This document shows, piece after piece, positions 25,704 through 34,342 of a stretch of DNA of 64,000 nt. The stretch lies in NCBI GenBank assembly GCA_910585265.1, contig CAJUCA010000001.1:99927-163926 (forward strand). The letters run 5' to 3'. Under the pieces are notes generated by a model that worked only from the letters and a program-made list of their open reading frames with translations, was not told the DNA's origin and ran no database searches. Each line of letters opens with the position of its first letter. Position 1 is the stretch's first letter. The position numbers were made by a program, and so were the translations under genes. Source of the DNA: an uncultured Oscillospiraceae bacterium. Lineage in GTDB: Bacteria > Bacillota > Clostridia > Oscillospirales > Oscillospiraceae.

Positions 25704-27950
25704 CTATCCCTGTCCGGCGGCTCCTCCCTCCTGCCCTGTCTCCCGCAGCAGCCGGGTGCGCAGGGCGGAGTACCGCTTTGTCTGCCTGTCGTTGGCCACC
25801 ATCCGGGCCATCAGCTCCCCGTCCCCCACCAGGATGAACAGCTCCCGGGCCCGGGTAATGGCCGTATACAGCACCCCCCGGGCCAGCAGAGAGGGCGGCA
25901 CGTCGCTCAACGCCAGGATCACCGCCCGGTACTCGCTGCCCTGGGCCTTGTGGACGGTGACGGCGTAGGCGGGCTCCAGCTCTCCCAACAGCTCCGGCGG
26001 GTAGGCCACCAGCCGCCCGTCGAAGGACACGGTGATCCCCCCGGCGTCCACCTCCAAAATGGTGCCGATGTCCCCGTTGAACACCCCTAAATCCTTTTCT
26101 CCCGTGTCCGGGTCCTCCCAGAACAGGTCGTAATTGTTCTTCACCTGCATCACCCGATCGCCCTCCCGGAAGATGTAGGGGCCAAAGGCCCGCTCCCCCC
26201 TGCCCTCCTCGGCGGGGTTCAGGGCCTCCTGGAGGGCGCGGTTCAACGCCGCCGTCCCCGCCCCCCGCTTCCGGGTGGGGGTGAGCACCTGGATCTGCTC
26301 CGGGGGTATGCCCATGTTTTGGGGCAGGCGGGTTTTGCAGAGTTCCACAATGGTGTCCACCGTCCGGGCCGCGTCCCTCCGGCCCAGGTAGAAAAAGTCC
26401 TTGGACTTGTTTTTCAGCTCCGGCACCGTCCCCCGGTTCACCCCGTGGGCGTTCATGACGATGGCACTCTCCCGGGCCTGCCGGAAAATCTCCGTCAGCG
26501 ACACCGCAGGCACCACCCCGGACCGGATCAAGTGATCCAGCACGTTTCCCGGCCCCACCGAGGGCAGCTGGTCCGGGTCGCCCACCAGCACCAGCCGGCA
26601 GTCCCCTCGCAGGGCCGCCACCAACGCCGCCATCAGGGACACGTCCACCATGGAGGTCTCGTCCACGATCACCGCGTCCACCTCCAGGGGATCGTCCTGG
26701 TTCTTGGTAAAGGCCAGCTGCCCGGTGTAGGGGTCCAGCTTGGTCTCCAGCAGCCGGTGGATGGTCGCCGCCTCCGTCCCGCAGGTCTCCCCCATCCGTT
26801 TCGCCGCCCGGCCGGTGGGGGCGGCCAGGGCCGTCTCCAGCCCCAGCGTGTCGAACAGGGCCAGCACCCCCCGCAGGGAGGTGGTCTTTCCCGTCCCCGG
26901 CCCCCCGGTGAGCAGCATCACCTGCCGGGAGGCCGCCAGCTCCACCGCCCTGCGCTGCTGGCCCGCGTAAGTAAGCCCCTGCTCCTTCTGGATCTTGTCA
27001 ATCAGCTTCCCCAGCCCCTTGGGGGGCGCGATCTCCGCGCCGCACATCTCCCCTAAACGCATGGCCACATAGCTCTCCGCCGCGTACAGCCCCGCGGGGT
27101 AGCAGGCCGTCACCCCGGCGATGTCCTCCCGCACCACCTCGCCCCGCTCAATGAGGGCGTCCAGCCCTGCGGTCAGGCAGTCCCCCTCCACCCCGATGAG
27201 GGCGGCGGTGGCGTTCAGCAGCTTCTGCTCCGGCAGGAACACGTGCCCGTTGTCGGCGTTGTGGTCCAGCTCAAAGGTCAGCGCGGCCTCCACCCGCTGG
27301 GGATCGTCCCCCGCCACCCCCAGCTCGATGGCCAGGGCATCCACCTGGGTGAAGGGGATCTCCAGGGAGCGGTCAGCCAGCAGGTAGGGATTGTCCCGCA
27401 CCACGTCCACCGCGTAGTCCCCGAACCGCTGGTACAGCGGCATGGCGGCGGACAGGGACAGCCTGTGCTCCGACAGAAACTCCGCCAGGCGGCGCATCCC
27501 CATCTTCTGCCGGAAGTCCTCCCCGATGGCCCTGGCCCGCTTGGGGGACACCCCCCGGATCTCGCACAGGCGGTCCGGGTCATGCTCAATCACCTCCAGG
27601 GTTTCCTCCCCGAAGTGGTCCACGATCTGTCTGGCCAGCCCCGCCCGGATGCCCTTCACCGCCCCGGAGGCCAGGTATTCATACACCGCTTTCTCCCCCA
27701 CGGGCATCCGGCGGCTCACCGTCTCCGCCTTGAACTGCTCCCCGTAGCTGGGGTGGCGGCCCCAGGTTCCCTCCAGCTCCAGCACCTCGCCGGGGGCGGC
27801 CCCGGGCATACAGCCCACCGCCGTGATCTCCCCCTTGTCGCCGCTGTCCAGCTTCAGCACCGTGTAGCCGTTTTCCTCGTTGCGGAACAGCACGGCGGTC
27901 ACCGTGCCCTCCACCCGGTTCCAGCCTGCCTGCCCAGCCTCCGGCACCAT
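25704..27950 (-). CDS. recD2: RecD2-type ATP-dependent DNA helicase
   Basis: 748 residues, SF1B helicase of the RecD2/YrrC group that works without RecB and RecC. N-terminal OB-like domain (EGTVTAVLFRNEENGYTVLKL), helix-hairpin-helix region (about 85-190), Walker A LLTGGPGTGKTT at about 345, Walker B VIVDETSMVD, motif III GDPDQLPSVGPG, and the C-terminal TVHKAQGSEY motif. It unwinds DNA 5' to 3' in repair. The ATG at 27950 has GGGAGGGG five bases upstream; the ATG 12 codons earlier has none. Terminators flank it, so it is probably single. Confidence 0.95.
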   Translation of the reverse strand: MVPEAGQAGWNRVEGTVTAVLFRNEENGYTVLKLDSGDKGEITAVGCMPGAAPGEVLELEGTWGRHPSYGEQFKAETVSRRMPVGEKAVYEYLASGAVKGIRAGLARQIVDHFGEETLEVIEHDPDRLCEIRGVSPKRARAIGEDFRQKMGMRRLAEFLSEHRLSLSAAMPLYQRFGDYAVDVVRDNPYLLADRSLEIPFTQVDALAIELGVAGDDPQRVEAALTFELDHNADNGHVFLPEQKLLNATAALIGVEGDCLTAGLDALIERGEVVREDIAGVTACYPAGLYAAESYVAMRLGEMCGAEIAPPKGLGKLIDKIQKEQGLTYAGQQRRAVELAASRQVMLLTGGPGTGKTTSLRGVLALFDTLGLETALAAPTGRAAKRMGETCGTEAATIHRLLETKLDPYTGQLAFTKNQDDPLEVDAVIVDETSMVDVSLMAALVAALRGDCRLVLVGDPDQLPSVGPGNVLDHLIRSGVVPAVSLTEIFRQARESAIVMNAHGVNRGTVPELKNKSKDFFYLGRRDAARTVDTIVELCKTRLPQNMGIPPEQIQVLTPTRKRGAGTAALNRALQEALNPAEEGRGERAFGPYIFREGDRVMQVKNNYDLFWEDPDTGEKDLGVFNGDIGTILEVDAGGITVSFDGRLVAYPPELLGELEPAYAVTVHKAQGSEYRAVILALSDVPPSLLARGVLYTAITRARELFILVGDGELMARMVANDRQTKRYSALRTRLLRETGQEGGAAGQG

Positions 27951-28031
27951 GGCGGCCCCTCCCATCCAAACAAACGTTTTACCCAATTATACCAGCATTT
28001 CCCGGCGGTTTCAAGCCCGTCCCGCAAAAAA

Positions 28032-28059
28032 GGGGGCCGGATGAACTCATCCGGCCCCC
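28032..28059 (-). terminator. Terminator of the rex-SLH operon
   Basis: Perfect 13-bp arms (GGGGGCCGGATGA and complement), followed on the minus strand by TTTTTT. Confidence 0.88.
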
Positions 28060-28067
28060 TGTCCACA

Positions 28068-29126
28068 TCAATGGGCGTCCAGCCAGCCCTGGAAGCGGTG
28101 GAGCATGGCCGCCACCTGGGCCCGGGTCGCGCTGCTCCCCGGCAGCAGCTTCCCGTCGCTGCCGTTGAGAAGCCCCGCGCCCACGGCCCAAGACACGGCG
28201 TCCCCCGCCCAGGAGGACACGCTCCCCGCGTCCGGGAACCCGGACAGGTTCCCCCGCTCCCCGGCGGTGTGGCCCGTCTGCACCGCGTATTTGTAGAGCA
28301 TCACCGCGATCTGCTCCCGGGTGACCTTCCCGTGGGGCTCGAAGCGTCCGCCGCCCATCCCCTCCACGATCTTCATCCCGGCGCACCAGCTGGTGCCGGG
28401 GGCAAACCACTCCCCTGCCGGGACATCGGTGAACACCTGGGCAAAGGCCGTGTCCGGCTCCCCCGCCAGCCGGTGGAGCACCGTAGTCATCATCCCCCGC
28501 TCCATGGTGCCGCCGGGGTTGAAGCGTCCGCCGCCCACCCCCTGGAACAGGCCGTTTTCCACCGCGAAGCGCACATCCTCATAATACCACTGGCCTGGGA
28601 CCACGTCGGTGAAGGGCAGGGGGACCTGCCCCGTCCCCATCTTCCAACGCCCCTCCGCCAGCCACTGGACGGACTGGGAGGTAATCGACACCTCCGCCTG
28701 CTCCGCCGCCAGATAGCGGTGGCCGGAGATCAGGGCCGAACCCAGGGCCAGCTCCGCCCCGGCGGTGGCGTCCACCAGCACGCCGGAGGTCACGTACCCG
28801 CTCCCCGACGTCCAGATCAGCCCCGACCCGGCAGACAGGATCACCGCATCGCCGGACCTCCCCGACCCGGCGGCAAAGCCGCTGGAGGTGGTCCAGCCGT
28901 CCCCGGAGGGCTTGTGCCGCCCCGCCTGATCCACCGCGTTGTTATAGATCCCCTGGGTGTCCTGAGTCACCCATTGGGTGATGTAAGCCTTCAGGTCGGT
29001 GAGATAGGCCCCGTTCAAATAGCTCAGCGAGATCAGCGGATCGGGCCCGCTCCCCGCCCACGCCGCGGTGACACAGCCCGCCAGCAGCACCGCCGCCAGC
29101 AGTCCCGCCATCATTTTTTTCTTCAT
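28068..29126 (-). CDS. Exported protein with three S-layer homology domains
   Basis: 352 residues. Residues 1-24 are a signal peptide whose end (LLAGCVTAAWAG) could be read either as a lipobox-like LAGC or as a signal peptidase I site. Residues 25-170 have no recognised fold and are rich in Gly, Ser and Thr. Three SLH repeats follow (about 168-352), each with FTDV or FPDA then the W..A...G..G pattern and a ...TRAQ/TREQ..MLYR-type end. SLH domains bind secondary cell-wall polymer, so this should be surface attached. The ATG overlaps the rex stop as ATGA, an unusual coupling of a redox repressor to a surface protein. Confidence 0.9.
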   Translation of the reverse strand: MKKKMMAGLLAAVLLAGCVTAAWAGSGPDPLISLSYLNGAYLTDLKAYITQWVTQDTQGIYNNAVDQAGRHKPSGDGWTTSSGFAAGSGRSGDAVILSAGSGLIWTSGSGYVTSGVLVDATAGAELALGSALISGHRYLAAEQAEVSITSQSVQWLAEGRWKMGTGQVPLPFTDVVPGQWYYEDVRFAVENGLFQGVGGGRFNPGGTMERGMMTTVLHRLAGEPDTAFAQVFTDVPAGEWFAPGTSWCAGMKIVEGMGGGRFEPHGKVTREQIAVMLYKYAVQTGHTAGERGNLSGFPDAGSVSSWAGDAVSWAVGAGLLNGSDGKLLPGSSATRAQVAAMLHRFQGWLDAH

Positions 29127-29761
29127 ACAGACTCCTCAGATATCATGTAGCTCAGGGTCAGCAGGCTGTCGGCGAAGTGGACGTTCTCCACCCGCACCCC
29201 CGGCAGCTCCCGCTCCGGCAGCTCCACGTTGGTGAAGTTCCAGATGCCCGTCACGCCCCCGGCCGCCAGCCGCTGGGCCGAGTCCACCGCCACCCGGGCC
29301 GGCACCGTCAGCACCCCCACGCTGGCGGAGCAGTCCCCCAGAAAATCCTCCAGCTCGTCCATGTGGAGGACGGGCACGCCGCCCAGGGGGGCACCCACCA
29401 GCTCCGGGTTCACGTCAAAGGCCGCAACCAAGCGGAAGCCGTTGGCGGCAAAGGGAAAGTTCTCAATGAGGGCCCGGCCCAGATTGCCCGCCCCCAAAAT
29501 GATCAGGGTATGATCCCGGCTCATGCCTAAAATCTCCGCCACCTCGCTGCGCAGACGCTCCACCTTGTAGCCGTACCCCTGCTGTCCGAAGCCGCCGAAG
29601 CAGGACAGGTCCTGCCGGATCTGGGAGGCGGTAAGCCCCATGGACTTGGCCAGCGCGCTGGAGGAAATGCGCACCGTCCCCCCCCGGTACAGGTCGTCCA
29701 GGTGCCGGTAGTACCGGGGCAGACGCCGGATCACGGCGGAGGAAATCTTTTCTTTTCTCAT
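29123..29761 (-). CDS. rex: Redox-sensing transcriptional repressor Rex
   Basis: 212 residues. N-terminal winged helix (residues 5-75, with LAKSMGLTASQIRQDLSCFG as the recognition region) and a Rossmann domain with ILGAGNLGRAL at about residue 92. Rex senses the NADH/NAD+ ratio and represses fermentation and NADH-oxidation genes when NADH is low. Length and motifs fit exactly. It is co-transcribed with the SLH gene. No clear TTGTGAA..TTCACAA operator was seen at its own promoter. Confidence 0.97.
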   Translation of the reverse strand: MRKEKISSAVIRRLPRYYRHLDDLYRGGTVRISSSALAKSMGLTASQIRQDLSCFGGFGQQGYGYKVERLRSEVAEILGMSRDHTLIILGAGNLGRALIENFPFAANGFRLVAAFDVNPELVGAPLGGVPVLHMDELEDFLGDCSASVGVLTVPARVAVDSAQRLAAGGVTGIWNFTNVELPERELPGVRVENVHFADSLLTLSYMISEESV

Positions 29762-29852
29762 TGCTCAGCACACGCCTTTGGGGGTCCGTCTCCTCCGGAC
29801 CGCGCCCACCTTGGGGCCTGTACCGGATCGGGCCGATGTGATGTCTTTGTCC

Positions 29853-29881
29853 ATTTTACATGACTTGGCCCCGCTTGTCAA
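29853..29881 (-). promoter_or_regulatory. rex promoter
   Basis: Consensus TTGACA, 17 bases, TAAAAT on the minus strand, about 90 bases before the rex start. Confidence 0.75.
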
Positions 29882-29902
29882 TTTCATTCCCGGAAAAAAG
29901 CG

Positions 29903-29979
29903 TTTTTTCGACAGAATCGGCCTCCCCGCAGACAGCGAAGGCGGAGGGCTCTGCCCCTCCGCCCGAGACTGTCGAAAAA
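29903..29979. repeat. Nested inverted repeat upstream of rex
   Basis: Outer arms TTTTTTCGACAG (29903-29914) and CTGTCGAAAAA (29969-29979), inner arms GGCGGAGGG and CCCTCCGCC (29940-29948, 29955-29963). The 376-bp region 29762-30137 has this element, the rex promoter and the tepA terminator but no gene. A T-run on each outer arm means it could terminate from either side. Confidence 0.6.
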
Positions 29980-30095
29980 GCAGCTTCTGTTTCGATAACG
30001 GGAAGGAAGATCGTGTGAAAGAAACCCAGGAGGTCGGTCTTCCACGTTCAATCCACGACTTTTTGGAACGTTCTCTGTTCAAAAAAGCCGCACGC

Positions 30096-30124
30096 AGCGG
30101 GGCGAAAGTCCCTTTCGCCCCGCT
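30096..30124 (-). terminator. Terminator of the TepA-like protease gene
   Basis: Perfect 13-bp stem AGCGGGGCGAAAG with a 3-nt loop. On the minus strand a TTTTTT run follows nine bases after the stem. Confidence 0.7.
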
Positions 30125-30137
30125 GAGGCGGAGGGTT

Positions 30138-30827
30138 CTACTCCTTCGCCGCCCGCATCCGGGCGTGAAGGCAGGCCAGCGCGTCGGACAGGCCGCCCAG
30201 GTGGTCGATCAGCCCCATCCGCACCGCCTCCTCGCCGTAGATCACGCTGCCCACGTCCGCCGCCATCTCCCCGGTATTCAGCATCAGGTGCTCGAATTCC
30301 TCCCGGCTGATCCGGCTGTTCCGGGTGACAAAGGCGCAGATCCGGTCCTGTATCCGCTCAAAATAGTGGAAGGTCTGGCTCACCCCGATGACCAGCCCGT
30401 TGAGCCGCACCGGATGGATGGTCATGGCCCCGGAGGGCACGATGAAGGACTCCTTGGCCGCCACCGCCAACGGCACCCCGATGGAGTGCCCGCCCCCCAG
30501 CACCAGGGACACCGTGGGCTTGGACATACCCGCGATCATCTCCGCGATGGCGAGGCCCGCCTCGATATCGCCCCCCATGGTGTTCAGCAGAACCAGAAGG
30601 CCGTCCGTCTCATCGTTCTCCTCCAGTGCCGCCAGCAGGGGGAGCACGTGCTCATACTTGGTGGTCTTGGCCCCGTCGGGGGCCTCCTGGTGGCCCTCGA
30701 TCTGACCCACGATGGTGAGCGTGTGGATCACGCCGTCCTCCGTCTTGACACAGCCCGAGCCCATGTCCACAATCTGCTGCCGGCTGTCCTCTCCCCCGGC
30801 CTCGGTGGGTTTTGTCTCCTCAGTCAT
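30138..30827 (-). CDS. ClpP-like serine protease of the TepA group
   Basis: 229 residues with the ClpP/crotonase fold. LLNTMGGDIEAGLAIAEMI is the oxyanion region, the catalytic serine is Ser115 in GGGHSIGVPLA, and the histidine is His138 (MTIHPVR). GHSIG instead of ASSMG, and the N-terminal 35 polar residues, place it with TepA (translocation-enhancing protein) rather than true ClpP. In bacilli TepA is linked with secretion and spore signal-peptide degradation; here the role is inferred. Start ATG at 30827 lies in the base of a perfect hairpin that contains its ribosome site. Downstream of a GNAT gene on the same strand. Confidence 0.85.
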   Translation of the reverse strand: MTEETKPTEAGGEDSRQQIVDMGSGCVKTEDGVIHTLTIVGQIEGHQEAPDGAKTTKYEHVLPLLAALEENDETDGLLVLLNTMGGDIEAGLAIAEMIAGMSKPTVSLVLGGGHSIGVPLAVAAKESFIVPSGAMTIHPVRLNGLVIGVSQTFHYFERIQDRICAFVTRNSRISREEFEHLMLNTGEMAADVGSVIYGEEAVRMGLIDHLGGLSDALACLHARMRAAKE

Positions 30828-30830
30828 GGT

Positions 30831-30876
30831 AAAACGCCCCCTTTTGCGGGATAGTATCCGCAAAAGGGGGCGTTTT
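30831..30876 (-). promoter_or_regulatory. Perfect 19-bp hairpin containing the TepA-gene ribosome site
   Basis: Arms 30831-30849 and 30858-30876 are perfectly complementary around an 8-nt loop. On the minus strand the second arm reads AAAAGGGGGCGTTTT and ends three bases before the ATG, so the AAGGGGG ribosome site would be paired. It can also work as terminator for the upstream acetyltransferase gene. Confidence 0.75.
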
Positions 30877-30882
30877 TATCCG

Positions 30883-31317
30883 CTACAGCGTCAATTCCAT
30901 GACAATTTCATTTTCCTCCGCCGCTCCGGTATGGCGGAAGCCCAGCTTTTCGTACAGCAGGCGGGCAGGCTCGTCGCCCTCCACATAGCACAGGCAGACC
31001 TTGGAATAACGCCCCTCCGCCCGCATCTCGTCCAGAGCCATCCGGGCGGCGGCCATGCCCAGGCCCCGGCCCTGGTAACGCTGATCGATGAGCAGCTGGC
31101 TGAACACATACCGCCCCTGCTCCGGGCAGCCGTACCACATCAGCATACCTGCCGGATCCTCGCCGTCCAGGATCAGCCTGGCCTGGCTGCCCTCCTTCCG
31201 GTAGGCGTAGGCCCGGGCCAGAATTCGGTTGGGATCGGACACGAACCTCCGCTGATCCTCCCGGACCGACAGCTCCACCCGCCAGTTGTCCGGGCCGATC
31301 GGCTCCAGACCTACCAC
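30883..31317 (-). CDS. GNAT family N-acetyltransferase
   Basis: 144 residues. The acetyl-CoA-binding motif A is QRYQGRGLGMAAARMAL, preceded by the beta-4 strand YVFSQLLID, and ARLLYEKLGFRHTG is motif B. The start is GTG at 31317, seven bases after GAGGG and three bases after the stop of the M18 aminopeptidase gene, so the two are translationally linked. Substrate unknown. Confidence 0.88.
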   Translation of the reverse strand: MVGLEPIGPDNWRVELSVREDQRRFVSDPNRILARAYAYRKEGSQARLILDGEDPAGMLMWYGCPEQGRYVFSQLLIDQRYQGRGLGMAAARMALDEMRAEGRYSKVCLCYVEGDEPARLLYEKLGFRHTGAAEENEIVMELTL

Positions 31318-31320
31318 GGA

Positions 31321-32724
31321 TCAGCCCTCGTACACCGCCTTACACGCGGCATAGGTCATATAGCAGTCCAGCTTGGAGGTCACCTCAAAGGGGGCGTGCA
31401 TACTCAGCACGGGTACGCCCGCGTCCAGGGTGTCGATGTTCCGGTTGGCCATATAGCAGGCCACGGTGCCGCCGCCGCCCTTGTCGGTGGCTCCCAGCTC
31501 CGCCATCTGCCACAGCACGCCCTTGTCGTCCAGCAGGCGGCGGACATAGGCCACCGCCTCCGCCCCGGCGTCGGAGGCCCCGCTCTTGCCCCGGGCTCCG
31601 GTATACTTGCACAGGCCGATGCCGTAGTTCACATAGGCGGAGTTACGCTTCTCGTACACGTCGGCGAACTGGGGATCAAAGGCCGCCGTCACGTCGGCGG
31701 ACAGGCAGAAGGACTTCTCCAGGCACACCCGCAGGGGCACCTTCTGGGTGGCGCACAGGTCGCCCACGAAGGTCTCGAAGAAGGCGGACTGCATTCCGGA
31801 CACGCCCTCGGATCCGATCTCCTCCTTGTCCGCCAGCACGCACACCGCGGTGCGGCAGGGCACGCCCTCCAGATCCAGCAGGGCCTTAAACGCCGCGTAG
31901 CCGCACACCCGGTCGTCCTGGCCGTAGGCCCCGATGAGGGTGCGGTCAAAGCCGATGTCCACGGCGTTGAAGGCGGGGACGGCCTCGATCTCGGCGGAGA
32001 TGAAATCCGCCTCCCGGATGCCGTAGTGCTCATACAGCAGCTTCATCACCGCCAGCTTCACCCGGTCCTTGCCGTCATCGTCCTTCAGCGGGCGGCTGCC
32101 CACCAGAACGTTCAGGCTCTCGGCGGGGATGGCCTCCCCCAGGGGCTTCTTGGACTGCTCCGCCCCCAGGTGGGGCAGCAGGTCGTCGATGGTGAACAGG
32201 GGGTCGCCGGGGTGGGATCCCACGGACACGTGGACCAGATCGCCGTTTTTCATGGCCACCACGCCCCGCAGCTCCAGGGGGATGGTCACCCACTGGTACT
32301 TGCGGATGCCGCCGTAATAGTGGGTTTTCAGGAAGGCCAGCTCGCTGTCCTCGTACAGCGGGGTGGGCTTCAGATCCAGCCGGGGGCTGTCGATGTGGGC
32401 GGCGGCGATGGACACGCCCTGATCCAGCGGCGCGGAGCCCACCACCGCCAGATTGAGGGCCCGGCCCCGGTTCACCCGGTAGACCTTCATTCCGGGCTGA
32501 AGCTCCATGCCCCGCTCCAGGGGGACGAAGCCCAACCCCTGGGCCAGCTCCACGGCGTAGTCCACGCAGTCCCGCTCCGTTTTCCCCTTGTCCAGGAAGG
32601 TCTTGTAGCCCTCGCAGTAGTCAAAGATGGCTTTTTCCGTGGTCTCATCCACCACGTCCCAGCCGTGCTTTTTCTGGTTCAGCAGCGCGTCCCGCAGCTG
32701 CTGCCCCGGCGTTTTTTCTTCCAT
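31321..32724 (-). CDS. M18 family zinc aminopeptidase
   Basis: 467 residues. Metal ligands in the M18 pattern: AAAHIDSPRLDLKP (about residue 100), the DKEEIGSEGVSGMQS glutamates, SADVTAAFDP, and LSMHAPFEVTSKLD at the C-terminus. It removes N-terminal, often acidic or neutral, residues from peptides in the cytosol. ATG at 32724 with AGGAGG ten bases upstream. It follows coaE by two bases and precedes the GNAT gene, so all are one operon. Confidence 0.95.
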   Translation of the reverse strand: MEEKTPGQQLRDALLNQKKHGWDVVDETTEKAIFDYCEGYKTFLDKGKTERDCVDYAVELAQGLGFVPLERGMELQPGMKVYRVNRGRALNLAVVGSAPLDQGVSIAAAHIDSPRLDLKPTPLYEDSELAFLKTHYYGGIRKYQWVTIPLELRGVVAMKNGDLVHVSVGSHPGDPLFTIDDLLPHLGAEQSKKPLGEAIPAESLNVLVGSRPLKDDDGKDRVKLAVMKLLYEHYGIREADFISAEIEAVPAFNAVDIGFDRTLIGAYGQDDRVCGYAAFKALLDLEGVPCRTAVCVLADKEEIGSEGVSGMQSAFFETFVGDLCATQKVPLRVCLEKSFCLSADVTAAFDPQFADVYEKRNSAYVNYGIGLCKYTGARGKSGASDAGAEAVAYVRRLLDDKGVLWQMAELGATDKGGGGTVACYMANRNIDTLDAGVPVLSMHAPFEVTSKLDCYMTYAACKAVYEG

Positions 32725-32726
32725 GT

Positions 32727-33332
32727 TTATAAATCCTCCTTGCAAAGAATTGACTTGAACAGCTCCCGCGCCTGTTCCTCCAGGGACGCCTTCTCCCCGT
32801 CGTTGCGCAGGGTATGGGCGCACCGTTCCTCAAACCAGGCGGACGGCTTCTGGGCCTTGACCCGCGCCCGGGCGTAGTCCTCGCCGATGCCCTCCCGGGC
32901 CATGATCCGCCCCACCCGGACCTCCTCGGCGGCGGTGACCGCGATGGTGGTGCCGCACAGCGTCCCCGCCCCGCTCTCCAGCAGGGCGACGGCGTCCAAG
33001 GCGATGGCGGGGCGGCCCTCCCCCTCCGCCTGGGCGATGCGCCGCTCCAGCTCGGAGACGATGTGGCGGTGGGTAATGGCGTTCAGATCCGCCAGCGCGT
33101 CCGGATCACCAAATACAATAGCACCAAGTTCCTTTCGGCGCAAGTCCCCATTTTCATCAAAGATCCCCGGCCCGAACCGGGCCGCCAGCTCCTCCCGCAT
33201 GGGAACGCTGGCGCGCAGCAGCTCATGGTACACCCCGTCGCAGTCCGCCACCGCCCCGCCCAGCTCCCGGAGCACGTTCAGCACGGTGGTTTTTCCCGCC
33301 CCGGTGGGCCCGGTGATGCCGATGACAATCAT
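32727..33332 (-). CDS. coaE: Dephospho-CoA kinase
   Basis: 201 residues. P-loop GITGPTGAGKTTVL at residues 5-18, then DCDGVYHELL (substrate Asp) and the lid with RHIVSELERRI. It phosphorylates dephospho-CoA to CoA, the last step of CoA synthesis. Its ATG overlaps the DUF4180 stop (ATGA). Confidence 0.95.
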   Translation of the reverse strand: MIVIGITGPTGAGKTTVLNVLRELGGAVADCDGVYHELLRASVPMREELAARFGPGIFDENGDLRRKELGAIVFGDPDALADLNAITHRHIVSELERRIAQAEGEGRPAIALDAVALLESGAGTLCGTTIAVTAAEEVRVGRIMAREGIGEDYARARVKAQKPSAWFEERCAHTLRNDGEKASLEEQARELFKSILCKEDL

Positions 33333-33688
33333 GCCCCCGCCCGCTCCGGCCAGGCCAGAGCCGCCCCCTCGTCGGGCTGGAAGCAGACGTGGCGGCCCTC
33401 ATTGCTCTCCCGGATAAAGTCCTGGAGGGGCTTGCTGGTGTAGCCGGAGAAGTCCCCCACAATAGCCAGCTTCATGTGGTAGTTCACAAATTTTTGCAGC
33501 ACCTCCCCCGCCAGTCCGGTGGACAGGCGGAAGAACGGCTCGTCAATCTGCTCCTTGCGCAGCACCATGGCGGAACAGCCCGTCTCGTACCGCACCGTGG
33601 CCAGCAGGTCCATGGCGGAGGGGCCGTCGGTGATGAGCACCCCCGGTTCCCGCACCACGGCGGTTTGTTTTGTCACTTCTATATTCAT
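33329..33688 (-). CDS. DUF4180 domain protein
   Basis: 119 residues, matching the small DUF4180 family along its whole length (GVLITDGPSAMDLLATVRYE; EPFFRLSTGLAGEVLQKFVNY; KLAIVGDFS; SKPLQDFIRESNEG). The domain looks like a STAS/SpoIIAA-type alpha/beta fold, but no function is known. AAAGGAG lies 12 bases before the ATG. It overlaps coaE by four bases and follows tsaC by 18. Confidence 0.88.
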   Translation of the reverse strand: MNIEVTKQTAVVREPGVLITDGPSAMDLLATVRYETGCSAMVLRKEQIDEPFFRLSTGLAGEVLQKFVNYHMKLAIVGDFSGYTSKPLQDFIRESNEGRHVCFQPDEGAALAWPERAGA

Positions 33689-33706
33689 TCTGCTCGTTTT
33701 CTCCTT

Positions 33707-34342
33707 TCATCCGTTGTCAAGTTTTCCCGGACCCAAAACGGCCTGGATCTCCTCCCGGCCCAGCCCGCCCTGCCGCAGAATCCGGTAGGGCGTCACGGTC
33801 AGGTCCAAAATGGTGGACTCCATCCCCACCGCGCAGGGCCCGCCGTCCAGCACCGCGGCGATCCGCCCGCCCAGCTGGGCCAGCACACCGTCCGCAGTCT
33901 TGGGACTGGGCCGCCCCGACAGGTTGGCGGAGGGACAGGCCAGCGGTCTGCCCAGCGTCCGGATCACCGCCAGGGCGGCGGGGTGGTCGGGACAGCGCAC
34001 CCCCTGGGTGTCCCCTCCGGCGGGAACGATGGGGGGCAGGGTTCCGCTCCCCCGCAGGATCATGGTCAGCGGCCCGGGCCAGAAGGCGTCCGCCAGCCGG
34101 TAGGCGTCCGCCGGGATGTCCCGGCACACCGTCTCCACCATGCTCATGCCGTCCACCAGCACATTCAGCGGCTTGGCCTCGGGGCGGCCCTTGGCGTCGT
34201 AGTTGGCCTGGACGGCCCGCTCCTGGGTGGCGTCGGCGGCCAGGCCGTACACCGTCTCGGTGGGGAGGGCCACCAGCTTGCCCTCCCGCAGAAGGGTGGC
34301 GGCCTGTTCAATCTCACCACCTGTCAGGCATCGCGTGCTCAC
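33707..34342 (-). CDS. tsaC: L-threonylcarbamoyladenylate synthase
   Basis: 211 residues, YrdC/Sua5 family without the long Sua5 domain. PTETVYGLAADAT, KGRPEAKPLNVLV (the KxRP-type motif) and ACPSANLSGRPSP are the signature segments. It makes threonylcarbamoyl-AMP for the t6A modification at position 37 of ANN-decoding tRNAs. The start is a GTG at 34342 seven bases after GGGGG; the first 29 bases overlap the end of the upstream membrane-protein gene in another frame. Confidence 0.95.
   Translation of the reverse strand: MSTRCLTGGEIEQAATLLREGKLVALPTETVYGLAADATQERAVQANYDAKGRPEAKPLNVLVDGMSMVETVCRDIPADAYRLADAFWPGPLTMILRGSGTLPPIVPAGGDTQGVRCPDHPAALAVIRTLGRPLACPSANLSGRPSPKTADGVLAQLGGRIAAVLDGGPCAVGMESTILDLTVTPYRILRQGGLGREEIQAVLGPGKLDNG

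Noticed and set aside
29762-30137. A gene in the gap upstream of rex
   Set aside because: The open frames here overlap inverted repeats and the tepA terminator and have no recognisable product.
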